A DNA stretch of 64,000 bases from Bradyrhizobium diazoefficiens (GTDB lineage Bacteria; Pseudomonadota; Alphaproteobacteria; Rhizobiales; Xanthobacteraceae). The notes beneath the pieces were generated by a model that saw nothing but the letters and a program-made list of their open reading frames with translations, had not been told where the DNA came from and ran no database searches. The translations under genes were made by a program, and so were the position numbers. Positions 28,745 through 36,976 of the stretch are shown here, in pieces. How positions within the stretch are numbered: the stretch's first letter is position 1; the number at the start of each line of letters is the position of its first letter. The stretch lies in contig NZ_CP067101.1 in the NCBI RefSeq assembly GCF_016616425.1, positions 6,076,001 to 6,140,000 on the forward strand, given 5' to 3'.

Positions 28745-29031
28745 TATGGCGCCGTGGGCGCGCCGGCGACCGGGATCAGGCGAACGAATTCGCCGAGCTT
28801 TTCGATCAGCCGCGCCTGAATGCCCTCGAGCGTCGCAGCTGACAGCTTGCAGAGCACGCAGGCCCCGGTCAGCTTGACCATGATCTTGGTCCCGTCGACC
28901 GCAATCAGCTGGCAGTCACCACCGTCGCGTTTCAGATTGGGGCGGATCTCCTCGATTACGGCGCGAATGACTTGCTCTCGATTGATCTCGGCGGCCAGCG
29001 GCTGCTTCAGATGCTTGGTTCCGACCAGCAT
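28741..29031 (-). CDS. NifU C-terminal-type (Nfu) scaffold protein
   Basis: 96 residues from ATG 29031 (MLVGTKHLKQPLAAEINREQV), chosen because AAGAGG lies upstream; the frame opens at GTG 29067. It consists only of the Nfu domain: IRPNLKRDGGDCQLIAVDG, then the CxxC cluster site GACVLCKLSAATLEGIQ. The N-terminal IscU-like and central ferredoxin domains of full NifU are missing, so it is a short NifU-like carrier. It lies between iscN and nifS and probably transfers Fe-S clusters to nitrogenase proteins. Confidence 0.88.
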   Translation of the reverse strand: MLVGTKHLKQPLAAEINREQVIRAVIEEIRPNLKRDGGDCQLIAVDGTKIMVKLTGACVLCKLSAATLEGIQARLIEKLGEFVRLIPVAGAPTAPY

Positions 29032-29045
29032 GCTTGCGACCTCTT

Positions 29046-29360
29046 TCAGCGGAAGGATTTGCCGCACGAGCAGCCCGCCTTGGCGTTCGGGTTGTCAAAG
29101 GTAAATCCCGAGCCCTCCTGCGCCAGCACGAAATCGATGGTGGTGCCGGCGAGATATTTCTGGCTGTCGTTGTCGACGAACAACTTGACCCCCTTGCGCT
29201 CGATCACGGTATCGTCCGACGTCGTCTCATTGGCCAAGCCCATGATGTACTTGAACCCGGCACAGCCGCCGGACTCAACCGTAATGCGCAAGCCGCTTGC
29301 TCCCGATGTTGAAATCACGCCCCTGACCGCATTCAGCGCGTTGTCTGTCAGATTGATCAT
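29046..29360 (-). CDS. iscN: IscA/HesB-type Fe-S carrier IscN
   Basis: 104-residue A-type carrier starting MINLTDNALNAVRGVI (ATG 29360). Cluster-binding Cys residues: VESGGCAGFKYIMGL and the C-terminal AGCSCGKSF. It is the first gene of the operon with nifU-like and nifS. A homologue in this position is called iscN in Rhizobium. A sigma-54 promoter stands 43 bp before the start. Confidence 0.92.
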   Translation of the reverse strand: MINLTDNALNAVRGVISTSGASGLRITVESGGCAGFKYIMGLANETTSDDTVIERKGVKLFVDNDSQKYLAGTTIDFVLAQEGSGFTFDNPNAKAGCSCGKSFR

Positions 29361-29402
29361 GGCTCGCCCTTTCATCTCGCGTGGCCCGGCTGACTGCAGG
29401 TT

Positions 29403-29418
29403 GGCAATTCGCATGCCA
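29403..29418 (-). promoter_or_regulatory. Sigma-54 promoter of the iscN-nifS operon
   Basis: On the minus strand TGGCATGCGAATTGCC; correct -24/-12 spacing, with C as the last base instead of A/T. It predicts a leader of about 33 bases before iscN. Confidence 0.75.
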
Positions 29419-29461
29419 GCGCACACGTGCCTGACAAGGCTTCAGCTTTTCACTTTTTGCC

Positions 29462-29495
29462 TGTTGGCTTTGCGACCCGTGTCGGCTTCCCGACG
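29462..29495. promoter_or_regulatory. Two near-consensus NifA sites between divergent promoters
   Basis: TGTTGGCTTTGCGACC (29462-29477) and TGTCGGCTTCCCGACG (29480-29495) each miss TGT-N10-ACA by one base. They lie between the minus-strand iscN promoter and the plus-strand promoter at 29572 and could serve both. Confidence 0.5.
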
Positions 29496-29571
29496 ATGCT
29501 GTTTCCCGGATTGCAGCGCGCTCGTTTCGTTTCTTTAAGGTGTATACGCAGATGAAACGCAGTGCAGCGGT

Positions 29572-29587
29572 CGGCAAGCAATTTGCA
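29572..29587 (+). promoter_or_regulatory. Sigma-54 promoter of the 29.6-kb unknown gene
   Basis: CGGCAAGCAATTTGCA has GG and GC at the correct distance and a perfect TTGCA. The same 16-mer recurs at 36390. Confidence 0.65.
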
Positions 29588-29643
29588 TTTCCGTGTTGCG
29601 CCGGTCGAGGGCCGGTGATGAGCTTAGATCGAGGATGATTTTC

Positions 29644-30234
29644 ATGACTGCAATCGAGAACACCGCGCTCGGCCGGCTGGACAAGGAGGGGCGGCTTCTC
29701 AATGCCGTTCTTAAGGGCGAGACGACCAGGCCGGGCCGATTCGGTTTTCGTGGCGATATCGCATTGAAGTTCCAGGACCAGCTCGCGGACGAGAAGCGGC
29801 CGCCGGACTATTCAATCGAGCAGGTCTTGACGGTCGCGCAGGAGGGCGAAAGCACGATCCCGGTGCTGGCCGGCTATCTGCATTCATTTGCCTATCTCAC
29901 CGACGTCAGCAGCGTTCTGGATGGCGCCCTACGACCTGATGGCCGCTACTTCGTGTTCTGCAACAATATAGATCTTTTGGCGAAGTACCGGACCAAGGTC
30001 GGCGACATCACCTATCACATCCTCCCGTGCGATGAATCGACTGTCTGGAAGGAGATGATGGGCCTGGCCGGGCTCGATAAGAACGACTTCAAGAAGTTCG
30101 ATGCAGGCGGCAAGCTGGACTACCTGCTCGACGCAGCCGTGGCCCTCGATGTCTCCTATGACGAGGTCCCGTACGAAGACGGGCTGAAGCGGATGGGGCC
30201 GGTGAAAAACCGCAACCAGAACCGCCCCGTCTGA
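29644..30234 (+). CDS. Unknown protein with sigma-54-type promoter, divergent from iscN
   Basis: 196 residues from ATG 29644 (MTAIENTALGRLDKEGRLL), with GAGG upstream; the frame opens at 29593 but that part overlaps the leader. It looks globular and soluble: no membrane segment, mixed charge, no Cys pairs. Memorable stretches are RPGRFGFRGDIALKFQDQL, IPVLAGYLHSFAYLTD, RYFVFCNNIDLLAKYRTKVGDITYHIL and LDYLLDAAVALDVSYDEVPYEDG. I do not recognise a family. The -24/-12 promoter and divergent pairing with iscN suggest a role in nitrogen-fixing cells. Frame quality and codon use look like a real gene. Confidence 0.82.
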   Translation: MTAIENTALGRLDKEGRLLNAVLKGETTRPGRFGFRGDIALKFQDQLADEKRPPDYSIEQVLTVAQEGESTIPVLAGYLHSFAYLTDVSSVLDGALRPDGRYFVFCNNIDLLAKYRTKVGDITYHILPCDESTVWKEMMGLAGLDKNDFKKFDAGGKLDYLLDAAVALDVSYDEVPYEDGLKRMGPVKNRNQNRPV

Positions 30235-30742
30235 GCGCCGGCTTTGGATCTGGCCAAAGCGCGTCTTCTCGGCAGGTCGTGCCGTCAGCAGTTACCGTCC
30301 ATTTCCATCAGAGCGATGAGCGTGAGCCGCTCGCATTGCAGCGCGATCAACGTAGCGGCCGCGCGACGCTCAAGATCGCTCTTCTTCGCGAGGGATCAGC
30401 CCAATGCCGCTACGAGGAAGAACTGCCTGCAGCGCACTTCAAATTAACGGCGGTCCAACTTTTGCGCCACCAAAGAACCGCTTACCCCAGCACACCTCAA
30501 GGAGCGGACGATCGCCCGCGGCTGTCATCCTTGTCAACGATGACGAGATGAAAGCTATGAGCCTGGCGCAGTGAGTGCGTTTCCGGCTGAGGACGACGTG
30601 GATGCTTCTGGCCTTCTGCGCGATGTGAGTTTCCAATCAGGTTCGCGACTGTGCAACACGCCGTTCGTTGCTTTGGGACAGAACTCAAGCTGAACGGCAC
30701 TGCGATCCATTTGCAGCAAATAGAGCTGAGGCATCTGTCAAT
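30235..30742. other. No supported gene
   Basis: Frames such as 30279-30551 (+) lack recognisable domains. The stretch ends in the promoter of the XdhC-like gene. Confidence 0.4.
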
Positions 30743-30758
30743 TGGCGCGGCTCTTGCT
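30743..30758 (+). promoter_or_regulatory. Sigma-54 promoter of the XdhC-like gene
   Basis: TGGCGCGGCTCTTGCT, a good -24/-12 match with correct spacing, 77 bp before the start at 30835. No exact NifA site was seen upstream. Confidence 0.65.
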
Positions 30759-30834
30759 CGGGTATTCAACGCAATCATCCAGCGCAACTGCTTTTCTCGG
30801 CAGCGTTTGCGAACGACTTCGATTCGAGGCCTGA

Positions 30835-31707
30835 ATGTCTTTAGAAACTGATCATCAGGGTCGACTGTTCGCGGTCATCCTCGGCACCAATGAGATCGCG
30901 TCTGCGATCGCCGTCCATCTTGCGCGCAGCGGGACTTGCGTGGTGCTGTCGCATGATCCCGATCCGCCTGTGATCCGGCGCAGGATGGCCTTCCATGACG
31001 CGCTGTTCGCCGGGACGGCACAGGTCGAAGATTTTGTCGGTGAACGCCTCGACGACGCGATGCAGGTGCTCAGGGCGCTTCGTAGGGACGCTAGCCGACG
31101 AAGACGGGTCATCGTCTCCCGACTCGGCCTTGTCGACCTCCTGCCGATCCGCCGCATTGATGTGCTGATCGACGCGCGTCTGCAGAAGCGCTGGATCAGG
31201 CCCGACCTGCGGCGGCTCGCGGGACTGACCATAGGCCTGGGCCCAGGTTTCTCCACGAGCTCGAATTGCGATGTCGCGATCGAAACCCGGCCCGGCAGGA
31301 TCGGCCTGGTCCAGCGAGACGGGCGAACGGATGCGGCTGACGGAATTGCGAGCCGGCTCGGTGATCTCGGCGCCGAACGCTTTGTCTATTCCGACTTCGT
31401 TGGCACTTGGCGAACGTCAGTCGCAATTGGAACCCATGTCGAGAAGGATCTCATGCTCGGTCATCTTTCCGGCGTGCCCGTCATGGCGCCGCGCGAGGGC
31501 GTATTGCGCGGGATCATCCGAGACGGGACCGAGGTTCCTTCCGGCGTCAAGCTGCTCGAGATTGATCCGCGCGGCGTGCTGTCGCAATGGACCGGCATCG
31601 ACGATCGCGGCCGGGCAATCGCCAACGCGACGTTGAGCGCGATCCTTCGAGGTGCGGCGCAGCGGTTCGGCCTGGTCGTTGAACCGGAGATGTCGGGACA
31701 CGCGTGA
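30835..31707 (+). CDS. XdhC/YqeB (EF2563)-type molybdenum hydroxylase maturation protein
   Basis: 290 residues beginning MSLETDHQGRLFAVILGTNEIASAIAVHLARSGTCVVLS, a Rossmann-like start with a degenerate glycine loop. PVIRRRMAFHDALFAGTAQVE and LGPGFSTSSNCDVAIETRPG fit the EF2563/YqeB family associated with selenium-dependent molybdenum hydroxylases and XdhC-type sulfuration. PREGVLRGIIRDGTEVPSGVKLLEIDPRG is the biotinyl-like tail of that family. No molybdenum hydroxylase lies nearby, so its partner is unknown. A link to molybdenum handling in nitrogen fixation is my inference from the promoter and place. Confidence 0.72.
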   Translation: MSLETDHQGRLFAVILGTNEIASAIAVHLARSGTCVVLSHDPDPPVIRRRMAFHDALFAGTAQVEDFVGERLDDAMQVLRALRRDASRRRRVIVSRLGLVDLLPIRRIDVLIDARLQKRWIRPDLRRLAGLTIGLGPGFSTSSNCDVAIETRPGRIGLVQRDGRTDAADGIASRLGDLGAERFVYSDFVGTWRTSVAIGTHVEKDLMLGHLSGVPVMAPREGVLRGIIRDGTEVPSGVKLLEIDPRGVLSQWTGIDDRGRAIANATLSAILRGAAQRFGLVVEPEMSGHA

Positions 31708-31811
31708 CCGGTCGCCGCAACGGCCGCCTAGAACGCGTCACTTTGCCTTTTGAACAGTGTCGACAAACCCGCCCCGCAGCGGACAGGCTGCGCTAGCATT
31801 GGACAGTCACG

Positions 31812-33146
31812 TTGCAGACATCGATCCTCAAAAGACATTATGATGCTAGCCTTCCTTGGTACACCATCTATCCAACTGTACCGGACTTCTCGGCGGCGGT
31901 CGGCCCCAAGCATTGTGAGGAATGGTTGAGGCGCCTGCCGAGCGATGACGCCGTGTCGCTCTATATCCACATTCCGTTTTGCCGGTCGATTTGCTGGTAT
32001 TGCGGCTTTCCGAGAGCCAGCACCGGCCAGGATGCGCCGATTCTCAATTATCTGGCGGTGCTGCATGAGGAAACCCGTCTGGTCGCGGCGCAAGCGCCGG
32101 ATGCGCTGCCCGTGAGTGATGTGCATTTCGGCGGCGGAACCCCAACCCTCATCCCGCCAGGCGAGTTCCTGGCTCTGATGGACGTCCTGCGCCGCCGCTT
32201 CATCTTCAAGGAAAGGGCTGCGGTCGCCGTCGAGATCGACCCGCGCACGTTCACGGTCGAAATGGCCGAAACGCTTGGAGCCGCCGGCGTCAACCGTGCG
32301 AGCCTGGGTGTGCAGAGTTTCGATCCGGCCGTTCAGAAAGCTATCAACCGGGTCCAGAGTGAAGCGGAGACGGCGGCGGCCGTCGAAACTCTTCGCCGGA
32401 ATGGAATAACCCGCATCAACTTCGACCTGATCTATGGTCTGCCAAATCAGACGGTGCAGTCGTGCGTCCGGACCGCCGAGGCGGCAGTGGCGCTGCGCCC
32501 CGACCGTCTTGCAGTATTCGGTTACGCGCATGTTCCATCCTACAAGAAAAATCAGCGCCTGATCGAGGAGGCCGCGCTGCCGGATACGCTTGCCCGGGCC
32601 GAACAGGCAGCGGCCGTCGCCGGCACGCTGGTGGCTGCCGGCTACGGCCAAATCGGGCTCGACCATTTCGCCTTGCCGGACGACGGACTCGCGCTGGCGC
32701 AGAAAACCGGTCGCTTGCGACGTAACTCGTTGGGATACTCGGCTGATACGTGTCAAACCGTTATCGGCCTCGGTGCTTCGGCCATCGGCCGTGTCGGCCA
32801 CGGCCATGTCCTGAACAACGTTGCAACGGGCTCCTACACGCGGCACATCCGCGCTGGCCGGCTGGCGACGTCCAAGGGCTATCCTCTGTGCAACGAAGAC
32901 CGCGTCCGGGCCGCGATCATCGAGCGGCTGATGTGCGATCTGGAGGCTGATGTTCCGGCAATCTGTGCAGCCTTTGGATTTGATCCGGCTCCCCTGCTCG
33001 ATTCGGCTGAACGCTTGCCGATGCTCGCCGAGGATGGCATCGTGGACATCGAAAGCGGCTTCATCCGCGTGAGGCAGGAGCACCGCTTTTTGCTCCGCGC
33101 TGTTGCTGCGGCATTCGACGCATATCTCGACCGCTCCCCCTACTAA
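31812..33146 (+). CDS. hemN: HemN-like coproporphyrinogen III oxidase (missing 4th Cys)
   Basis: 444 residues. HemN proteins convert coproporphyrinogen III to protoporphyrinogen IX without oxygen. YTIYPTVPDFSAAVG and the radical-SAM segment SLYIHIPFCRSICWYCGFPRAS are clear, as are VHFGGGTPTLI and ASLGVQSFDPAVQKAINR. In true HemN the cluster motif is CxxxCxxCxC; here the last Cys is Phe (CWYCGF). B. japonicum has a HemN1 that, as I recall, lacks a critical Cys and fails to complement, and this may be its counterpart. The start at TTG 31812 is weakly supported. Heme synthesis at low oxygen would fit nodule life. Confidence 0.88.
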   Translation: MQTSILKRHYDASLPWYTIYPTVPDFSAAVGPKHCEEWLRRLPSDDAVSLYIHIPFCRSICWYCGFPRASTGQDAPILNYLAVLHEETRLVAAQAPDALPVSDVHFGGGTPTLIPPGEFLALMDVLRRRFIFKERAAVAVEIDPRTFTVEMAETLGAAGVNRASLGVQSFDPAVQKAINRVQSEAETAAAVETLRRNGITRINFDLIYGLPNQTVQSCVRTAEAAVALRPDRLAVFGYAHVPSYKKNQRLIEEAALPDTLARAEQAAAVAGTLVAAGYGQIGLDHFALPDDGLALAQKTGRLRRNSLGYSADTCQTVIGLGASAIGRVGHGHVLNNVATGSYTRHIRAGRLATSKGYPLCNEDRVRAAIIERLMCDLEADVPAICAAFGFDPAPLLDSAERLPMLAEDGIVDIESGFIRVRQEHRFLLRAVAAAFDAYLDRSPY

Positions 33147-33194
33147 TCCAATGCGGGTGACGTTTGTGGAAGGCAACCACCGGCAGGCGCCGGC

Positions 33195-33440
33195 GTGATG
33201 GGTTGGCCGATGCAAGTCGGCTGCCTCGAAATTCGGCTGTGTCATCAATCCGGTGAGACCAGCGATCACCGCCCTGGGCTCTGGCGGCTGGAATTCGCCT
33301 TGCTCCCGCTCGTGCGTTCGCCGGTGACTGACAGGCACCGCACTGATGCCAAAGCGCTCCGCCACCTCCCGACCTGAAACGCCGCTTCGGATATAGACAA
33401 GCCCCCGTTCGCGAAAATCCATCGACGGCGGTTTCGCCAT
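33195..33440 (-). pseudogene. IS630-type transposase fragment
   Basis: From 33440 on the minus strand MAKPPSMDFRERGLVYIRSG, VSGREVAERFGISAVPV and the following helix-turn-helix match the N-terminus of IS630-family transposases (compare MAKPLSMDLRERAV). The homology fades after about 80 residues. The open frame then runs antisense through hemN, which is chance. No DDE part remains. Confidence 0.75.
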
Positions 33441-33689
33441 CCCCGCAGGCTTCTATCCCGGCGGCGAGCTTTCATCAGCAAACCCGCGACCTGGACATCC
33501 CCAGCAACTCAGCCAGATGGACTAACGCTCACAAGCAGCGCAAAAGCTGTCCCTCCGACGCAATGCGCAGATGCGCGAAGCTCAGTTTGAACAGACGATC
33601 CAACAGCATCGCGGCATCTGAGGTTCCGCTGAGCGAAGGCAGCGACCTCACTCAAACGACCGAGACCTCAAATGCCATGATGCCGACGG

Positions 33690-35492
33690 CTAGCCTGCCG
33701 CCGAAATACGGCCGAACTCGGTGACCTGCCTCTCGAACAGCCCACGATAGATGCCGCCGGGCCGCTTGGTCAGGGCAATATGCGTGCCCTGCTCGACGAT
33801 AGCGCCGCGATCAAACACCAGGATGCGATCGAGACTGCGTACCGTCGACAGGCGGTGTGCGATCACGATCGAGGTGCGGCCCTTCATCAACCGCTCCATC
33901 GCCTGCTGGATCAGCGCCTCCGATTCCGAATCCAGGCTCGAGGTCGCCTCGTCCAGGATCAGCACCGGTGCGTCCGCCAGGAAGGCGCGCGCCAGCGCCA
34001 CGCGCTGCCGTTCGCCGCCCGAGAGCTTGACGCCGCGCTCGCCAACCAGCGTGCCGTAGCCCCTCGGCAACCGCAGGATGAAGTCGTGCGCATTTGCGGA
34101 CCGCGCCGCCTGCTCGATCGCATCAAAGCTGGCCCCCGGCCGGCCATAGGCAATGTTCTCGGCGAGCGAGCGGTGGAACAGGATCGGATCCTGCTGCACG
34201 ATCGCGATCTGGCTGCGTAGCGATTGCTGCGTGGCCAGCGCGATATCCTGGCCGTCGATCAGAACGCGACCATCGGAAACGTTGTAGAGCCGCTGTACCA
34301 GCTTGGCAAAGGTTGTCTTGCCCGCGCCGGAGCGGCCGACGAGACCAACCCGCTCGCCGGCGCGGATCGTCACCGATAGCCCGTCATAGAGCGGCGCGAT
34401 ATGGCCGCCATAGTGGAACGTGACGTCGTCGAACACGATCTCACCGCCCTCGATCGCGATCGGTCGCGCGCCAGCAGCATCGGCAATCCCGATCGGCTCG
34501 TCGTGGATGGCGACCAGCTCGTCCATGTCGTTGACCGAGCGCTGGAGATTGTTGATGTGCATGCCAACGTCACGCAAATAGGCGTGGATGACGTAGTAGC
34601 TGGTCAGCACATAGGTGACGTCGCCGGGTGAGGCGTTTCCCGCCATCCACAGCAGCACCGAGCCGCCAATCACCGAGCCGCGCAGGCACAACAGCAGCAA
34701 CAATTGCGACAGGCCGGCGCAATTGTGGCGCAGCCAAGTCCGCCGCACGCGCACGCGCCAGCCGCTAATGACGTGGGCGAGCCGCGCATCCTCACGTATT
34801 TCAGCGCCGAAAGACTTCACCACCGCGTTGCAGGTTACCGCATCTGCCAGCGCGCCTCCGACCTTGGTGTCCCAAGCATTGGAGATGCGCGCGGCCGGCG
34901 CGATGTAACGCGTCGAGAACAGCACCGTCATCGTGACATAGGCGAGCGCACCGAGCGCGATCACGAGGCCAAGCGAAGCCCAATGCACGCCGAGCAGGAT
35001 TGTCGACCCGATCAGCACCAGCAGTGAAGGCGCCAGCGCCGTGAGAACGGTGTTGTTCAACAGGTCGAGCGCCCACATGCCGCGGGTGATCTTGCGTACC
35101 GTGGAGCCTGCAAAGGAATTGGCGTGCCAATCGGTCGAGAAGCGCTGCACGCGCATGAAGGCGTCCTGCGCGACATCGGACATGATCTTGAGCGTGAACG
35201 GCACGATCGCCTGCAGCCCGGCCAGCCGCAGCACCATCGACGCTACGCCCAGCGCTACGATAGCACCCAATGCGAGTAGCGCCGCATGACGCGCGTCAGG
35301 ATCGGACGGGCCGCGCATCAGCTCGTCGATCAGGTGCCCCGAGAACACCGGCATGAATAGGTCGGCGATGGTCGCACCGAGCAGTCCGCCGGCCACGACA
35401 AAGGAATGCCCCGGCTGCTTCAGCCAGTGCCGGAACACGAAGGGCAACACGACCCGCATCGCGGTCGGAGGTTTGTCAGCTGGATGGGTCAT
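33690..35492 (-). CDS. MsbA-like ABC exporter (fused TMD-ATPase)
   Basis: 600-residue half-transporter. Residues 1-310 are membrane-spanning (HSFVVAGGLLGATIADLF; LLALGAIVALGVASMVLRLAGL; LGLVIALGALAYVTMTVLF). The ATPase has Walker A VGRSGAGKTTF, Q-loop AIVQQDPILFHRSL, signature KLSGGERQRVALAR, Walker B VLILDEATSSLDSES and switch His IAHRLSTV. All motifs are intact. Such exporters move lipids, peptides or drugs across the inner membrane; substrate unknown. It stands alone, reading toward the IS630 fragment. Confidence 0.92.
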   Translation of the reverse strand: MTHPADKPPTAMRVVLPFVFRHWLKQPGHSFVVAGGLLGATIADLFMPVFSGHLIDELMRGPSDPDARHAALLALGAIVALGVASMVLRLAGLQAIVPFTLKIMSDVAQDAFMRVQRFSTDWHANSFAGSTVRKITRGMWALDLLNNTVLTALAPSLLVLIGSTILLGVHWASLGLVIALGALAYVTMTVLFSTRYIAPAARISNAWDTKVGGALADAVTCNAVVKSFGAEIREDARLAHVISGWRVRVRRTWLRHNCAGLSQLLLLLCLRGSVIGGSVLLWMAGNASPGDVTYVLTSYYVIHAYLRDVGMHINNLQRSVNDMDELVAIHDEPIGIADAAGARPIAIEGGEIVFDDVTFHYGGHIAPLYDGLSVTIRAGERVGLVGRSGAGKTTFAKLVQRLYNVSDGRVLIDGQDIALATQQSLRSQIAIVQQDPILFHRSLAENIAYGRPGASFDAIEQAARSANAHDFILRLPRGYGTLVGERGVKLSGGERQRVALARAFLADAPVLILDEATSSLDSESEALIQQAMERLMKGRTSIVIAHRLSTVRSLDRILVFDRGAIVEQGTHIALTKRPGGIYRGLFERQVTEFGRISAAG

Positions 35493-36389
35493 GGCGCGCG
35501 ATCAGCGATGCTCATCGCGCGAGCCGGCTCTAACTGACTTAAACCGCAGCGTCGCAAGGGCGCGAGAGATCTCCGGTCCTCGATCGGCCCCCTCTGCCGA
35601 GCCGGGCGCTCGACACCAACAGCGCAAGTTGATCGAGCCTGGAAGCCTCGGACTCTCAGACGCCCGGGAACGCCCCGCCTCTTCCGCCATACGTCTTCGG
35701 CCTTTTCTCCTACATAACATCCCGCTCGCGAGAAGACTTCTGCTTCGAGGGAGCGCTGTTATCGGCAGGCAGGGCGTCGTACACCTGCCCAGCGGTCGCG
35801 ACCAAACGTCCATTATGGCTTTCCGTGACAAAGAAGATATCTCAGTTGGAGTACCCGTTGTCGTTGCAGACGACCAGTCGGCATGTTCATCAGGCTCGTT
35901 CGCGCGCACAGACCTGAATTGCATTCCGCTTTTCCCGAAGCATGACATGCGCAGCGCCATGCCCCCGCGATTGCCATATGTGGGCCGAAGCCATCAATTG
36001 CTAAGGTTGGTAGTTGACGGGTAGACAAGGCGTTCCTGCGGGTGCACGTAACGCGCCTGTTACAAGCGTCCGAACCCTGGGCAGCCTGGCTGGCCCGGAC
36101 TCGCCGGCGGCGAATTGCGGACAGTCGTGTCCCCGATCACGTGTCGGAGCACAGGGCTGACCTGAGCCATCTGAACGCCTCTTGTCTGAGGATTAACTCT
36201 GAAAGTCATAGCCCTCGCGGACAAGTGGCGGCCGTGCAAATTCTCCTCGCATGTTATAATGCGTACGCCTGTAGAGTCTCGCCACGGCTACCGCAGGGTA
36301 CGCCGTAGAGTTGCTGACGCAGGGCCTGCGAGGCGGTGCGACACCCTGCCCGCCCGTTTTTGGATGCGGCTCTAGCACCACATTGCCTT
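35493..36389. other. No supported gene
   Basis: Overlapping frames on both strands carry no domain I know. Island filler downstream of a duplicated-promoter relic is the likeliest reading. Confidence 0.35.
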
Positions 36390-36405
36390 CGGCAAGCAAT
36401 TTGCA
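36390..36405 (+). promoter_or_regulatory. Second copy of the sigma-54-like promoter of 29572
   Basis: CGGCAAGCAATTTGCA is identical to 29572-29587. Similarity continues a little on both sides (TCGG before; TT-CGT-T-GCGCC after), so this is a duplicated control segment rather than a chance match. Confidence 0.55.
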
Positions 36406-36461
36406 TTGCGTATCGCGCCACCAAAATGACAGGCGCTTTTCTAGCTTGAGGGACTCTTCAC

Positions 36462-36743
36462 ATGATGACGGCCAAGAACATCGCGGCGACACGGTTAGGG
36501 CCCGGAGCGCTCGGCCAAACGCCCCGTCCGAACGCGGAACCACAAGGCCAAGCGCTTCGAGGCAAACGGCAGCTGACGATCGAATGTAGGTCGCGAACGA
36601 GACGCCTCCACCGGAGTGCTTGGTCAAGCAAACAGCGACCATCGAGACGGAGGCCAAGTTTGCGATGCTGGGGCGCTCTCTTCCAACTTATCCGCACGAT
36701 CTGCGCCTGTCATGGGAGCCAATTCCTCTACTTCATCCCATAA
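36462..36743 (+). CDS. Doubtful ORF behind the duplicated promoter
   Basis: 93-residue frame MMTAKNIAATRLGPGALGQT, with GAGGGA eight bases upstream. The ATG lies about 60 bp from the promoter copy, close to the 57 bp seen for the gene at 29644, whose product starts MTAIENTALGRL. The rest is Arg/Ser-rich with no domain, so if it derives from a duplicate of that gene it has decayed almost at once. Low confidence as a real gene. Confidence 0.25.
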   Translation: MMTAKNIAATRLGPGALGQTPRPNAEPQGQALRGKRQLTIECRSRTRRLHRSAWSSKQRPSRRRPSLRCWGALFQLIRTICACHGSQFLYFIP

Positions 36744-36887
36744 CATCTCATAACCTAGAAATGCATTATCACGCGGCCCGCTAAATCGCCCCCCCCGTCC
36801 TCAGCTACTCTCTCGGTTTCAAGCACAGAAACTGCTGAACTCCTAAGCCGCTTGCAACTTCCAGTTTTGCGGACCTTACATGGTAGG

Positions 36888-36976
36888 GAGCTTGGATCGG
36901 TCTAGACTGGCGGAGGTAACCAGATCGACCGATTCCAGGAAGGCCCGTACGGGGCTCCGCCGTGCGGGCCTTTTTA
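36888..36976 (+). ncRNA. Orphan structured small RNA candidate
   Basis: A compact unit with no reading frame. ATCGGTC (36896) pairs with GACCGAT (36927) and CTGG (36907) with CCAG (36920), leaving a loop CGGAGGTAA. A Rho-independent terminator follows at once. A sigma-70-like pair, TTGCAA at 36853 and TTACAT at 36876 with 17-bp spacing, would start a transcript near 36888, giving about 88 nt. The family is unknown to me. Confidence 0.45.
36942..36975 (+). terminator. Rho-independent terminator
   Basis: An 11-bp stem, GGCCCGTACGG paired with CCGTGCGGGCC (one G-T pair), loop GGCTCCG, followed by TTTTTATT. No coding gene precedes it on this strand. Confidence 0.85.

Noticed and set aside
31795..31815. 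Sigma-54-like TGGACAG...TTGCA before the hemN-like gene
   Set aside because: GG and GC are 11 bp apart rather than 10, a spacing that normally abolishes sigma-54 promoters.
31728..33440. A 570-codon open frame on the minus strand across the hemN-like gene
   Set aside because: Only its first ~80 residues are real (an IS630 transposase fragment). The rest is the antisense of the HemN-like gene, which has all the recognisable motifs.
35502..36028. Frames on both strands after the ABC exporter
   Set aside because: They overlap each other, have no ribosome-binding sites and no domains.
36881..36896. TGGTAGGGAGCTTGGA as a -24/-12 promoter of the small RNA candidate
   Set aside because: The -12 element lacks GC (TTGGA), and the start would fall inside the first stem.
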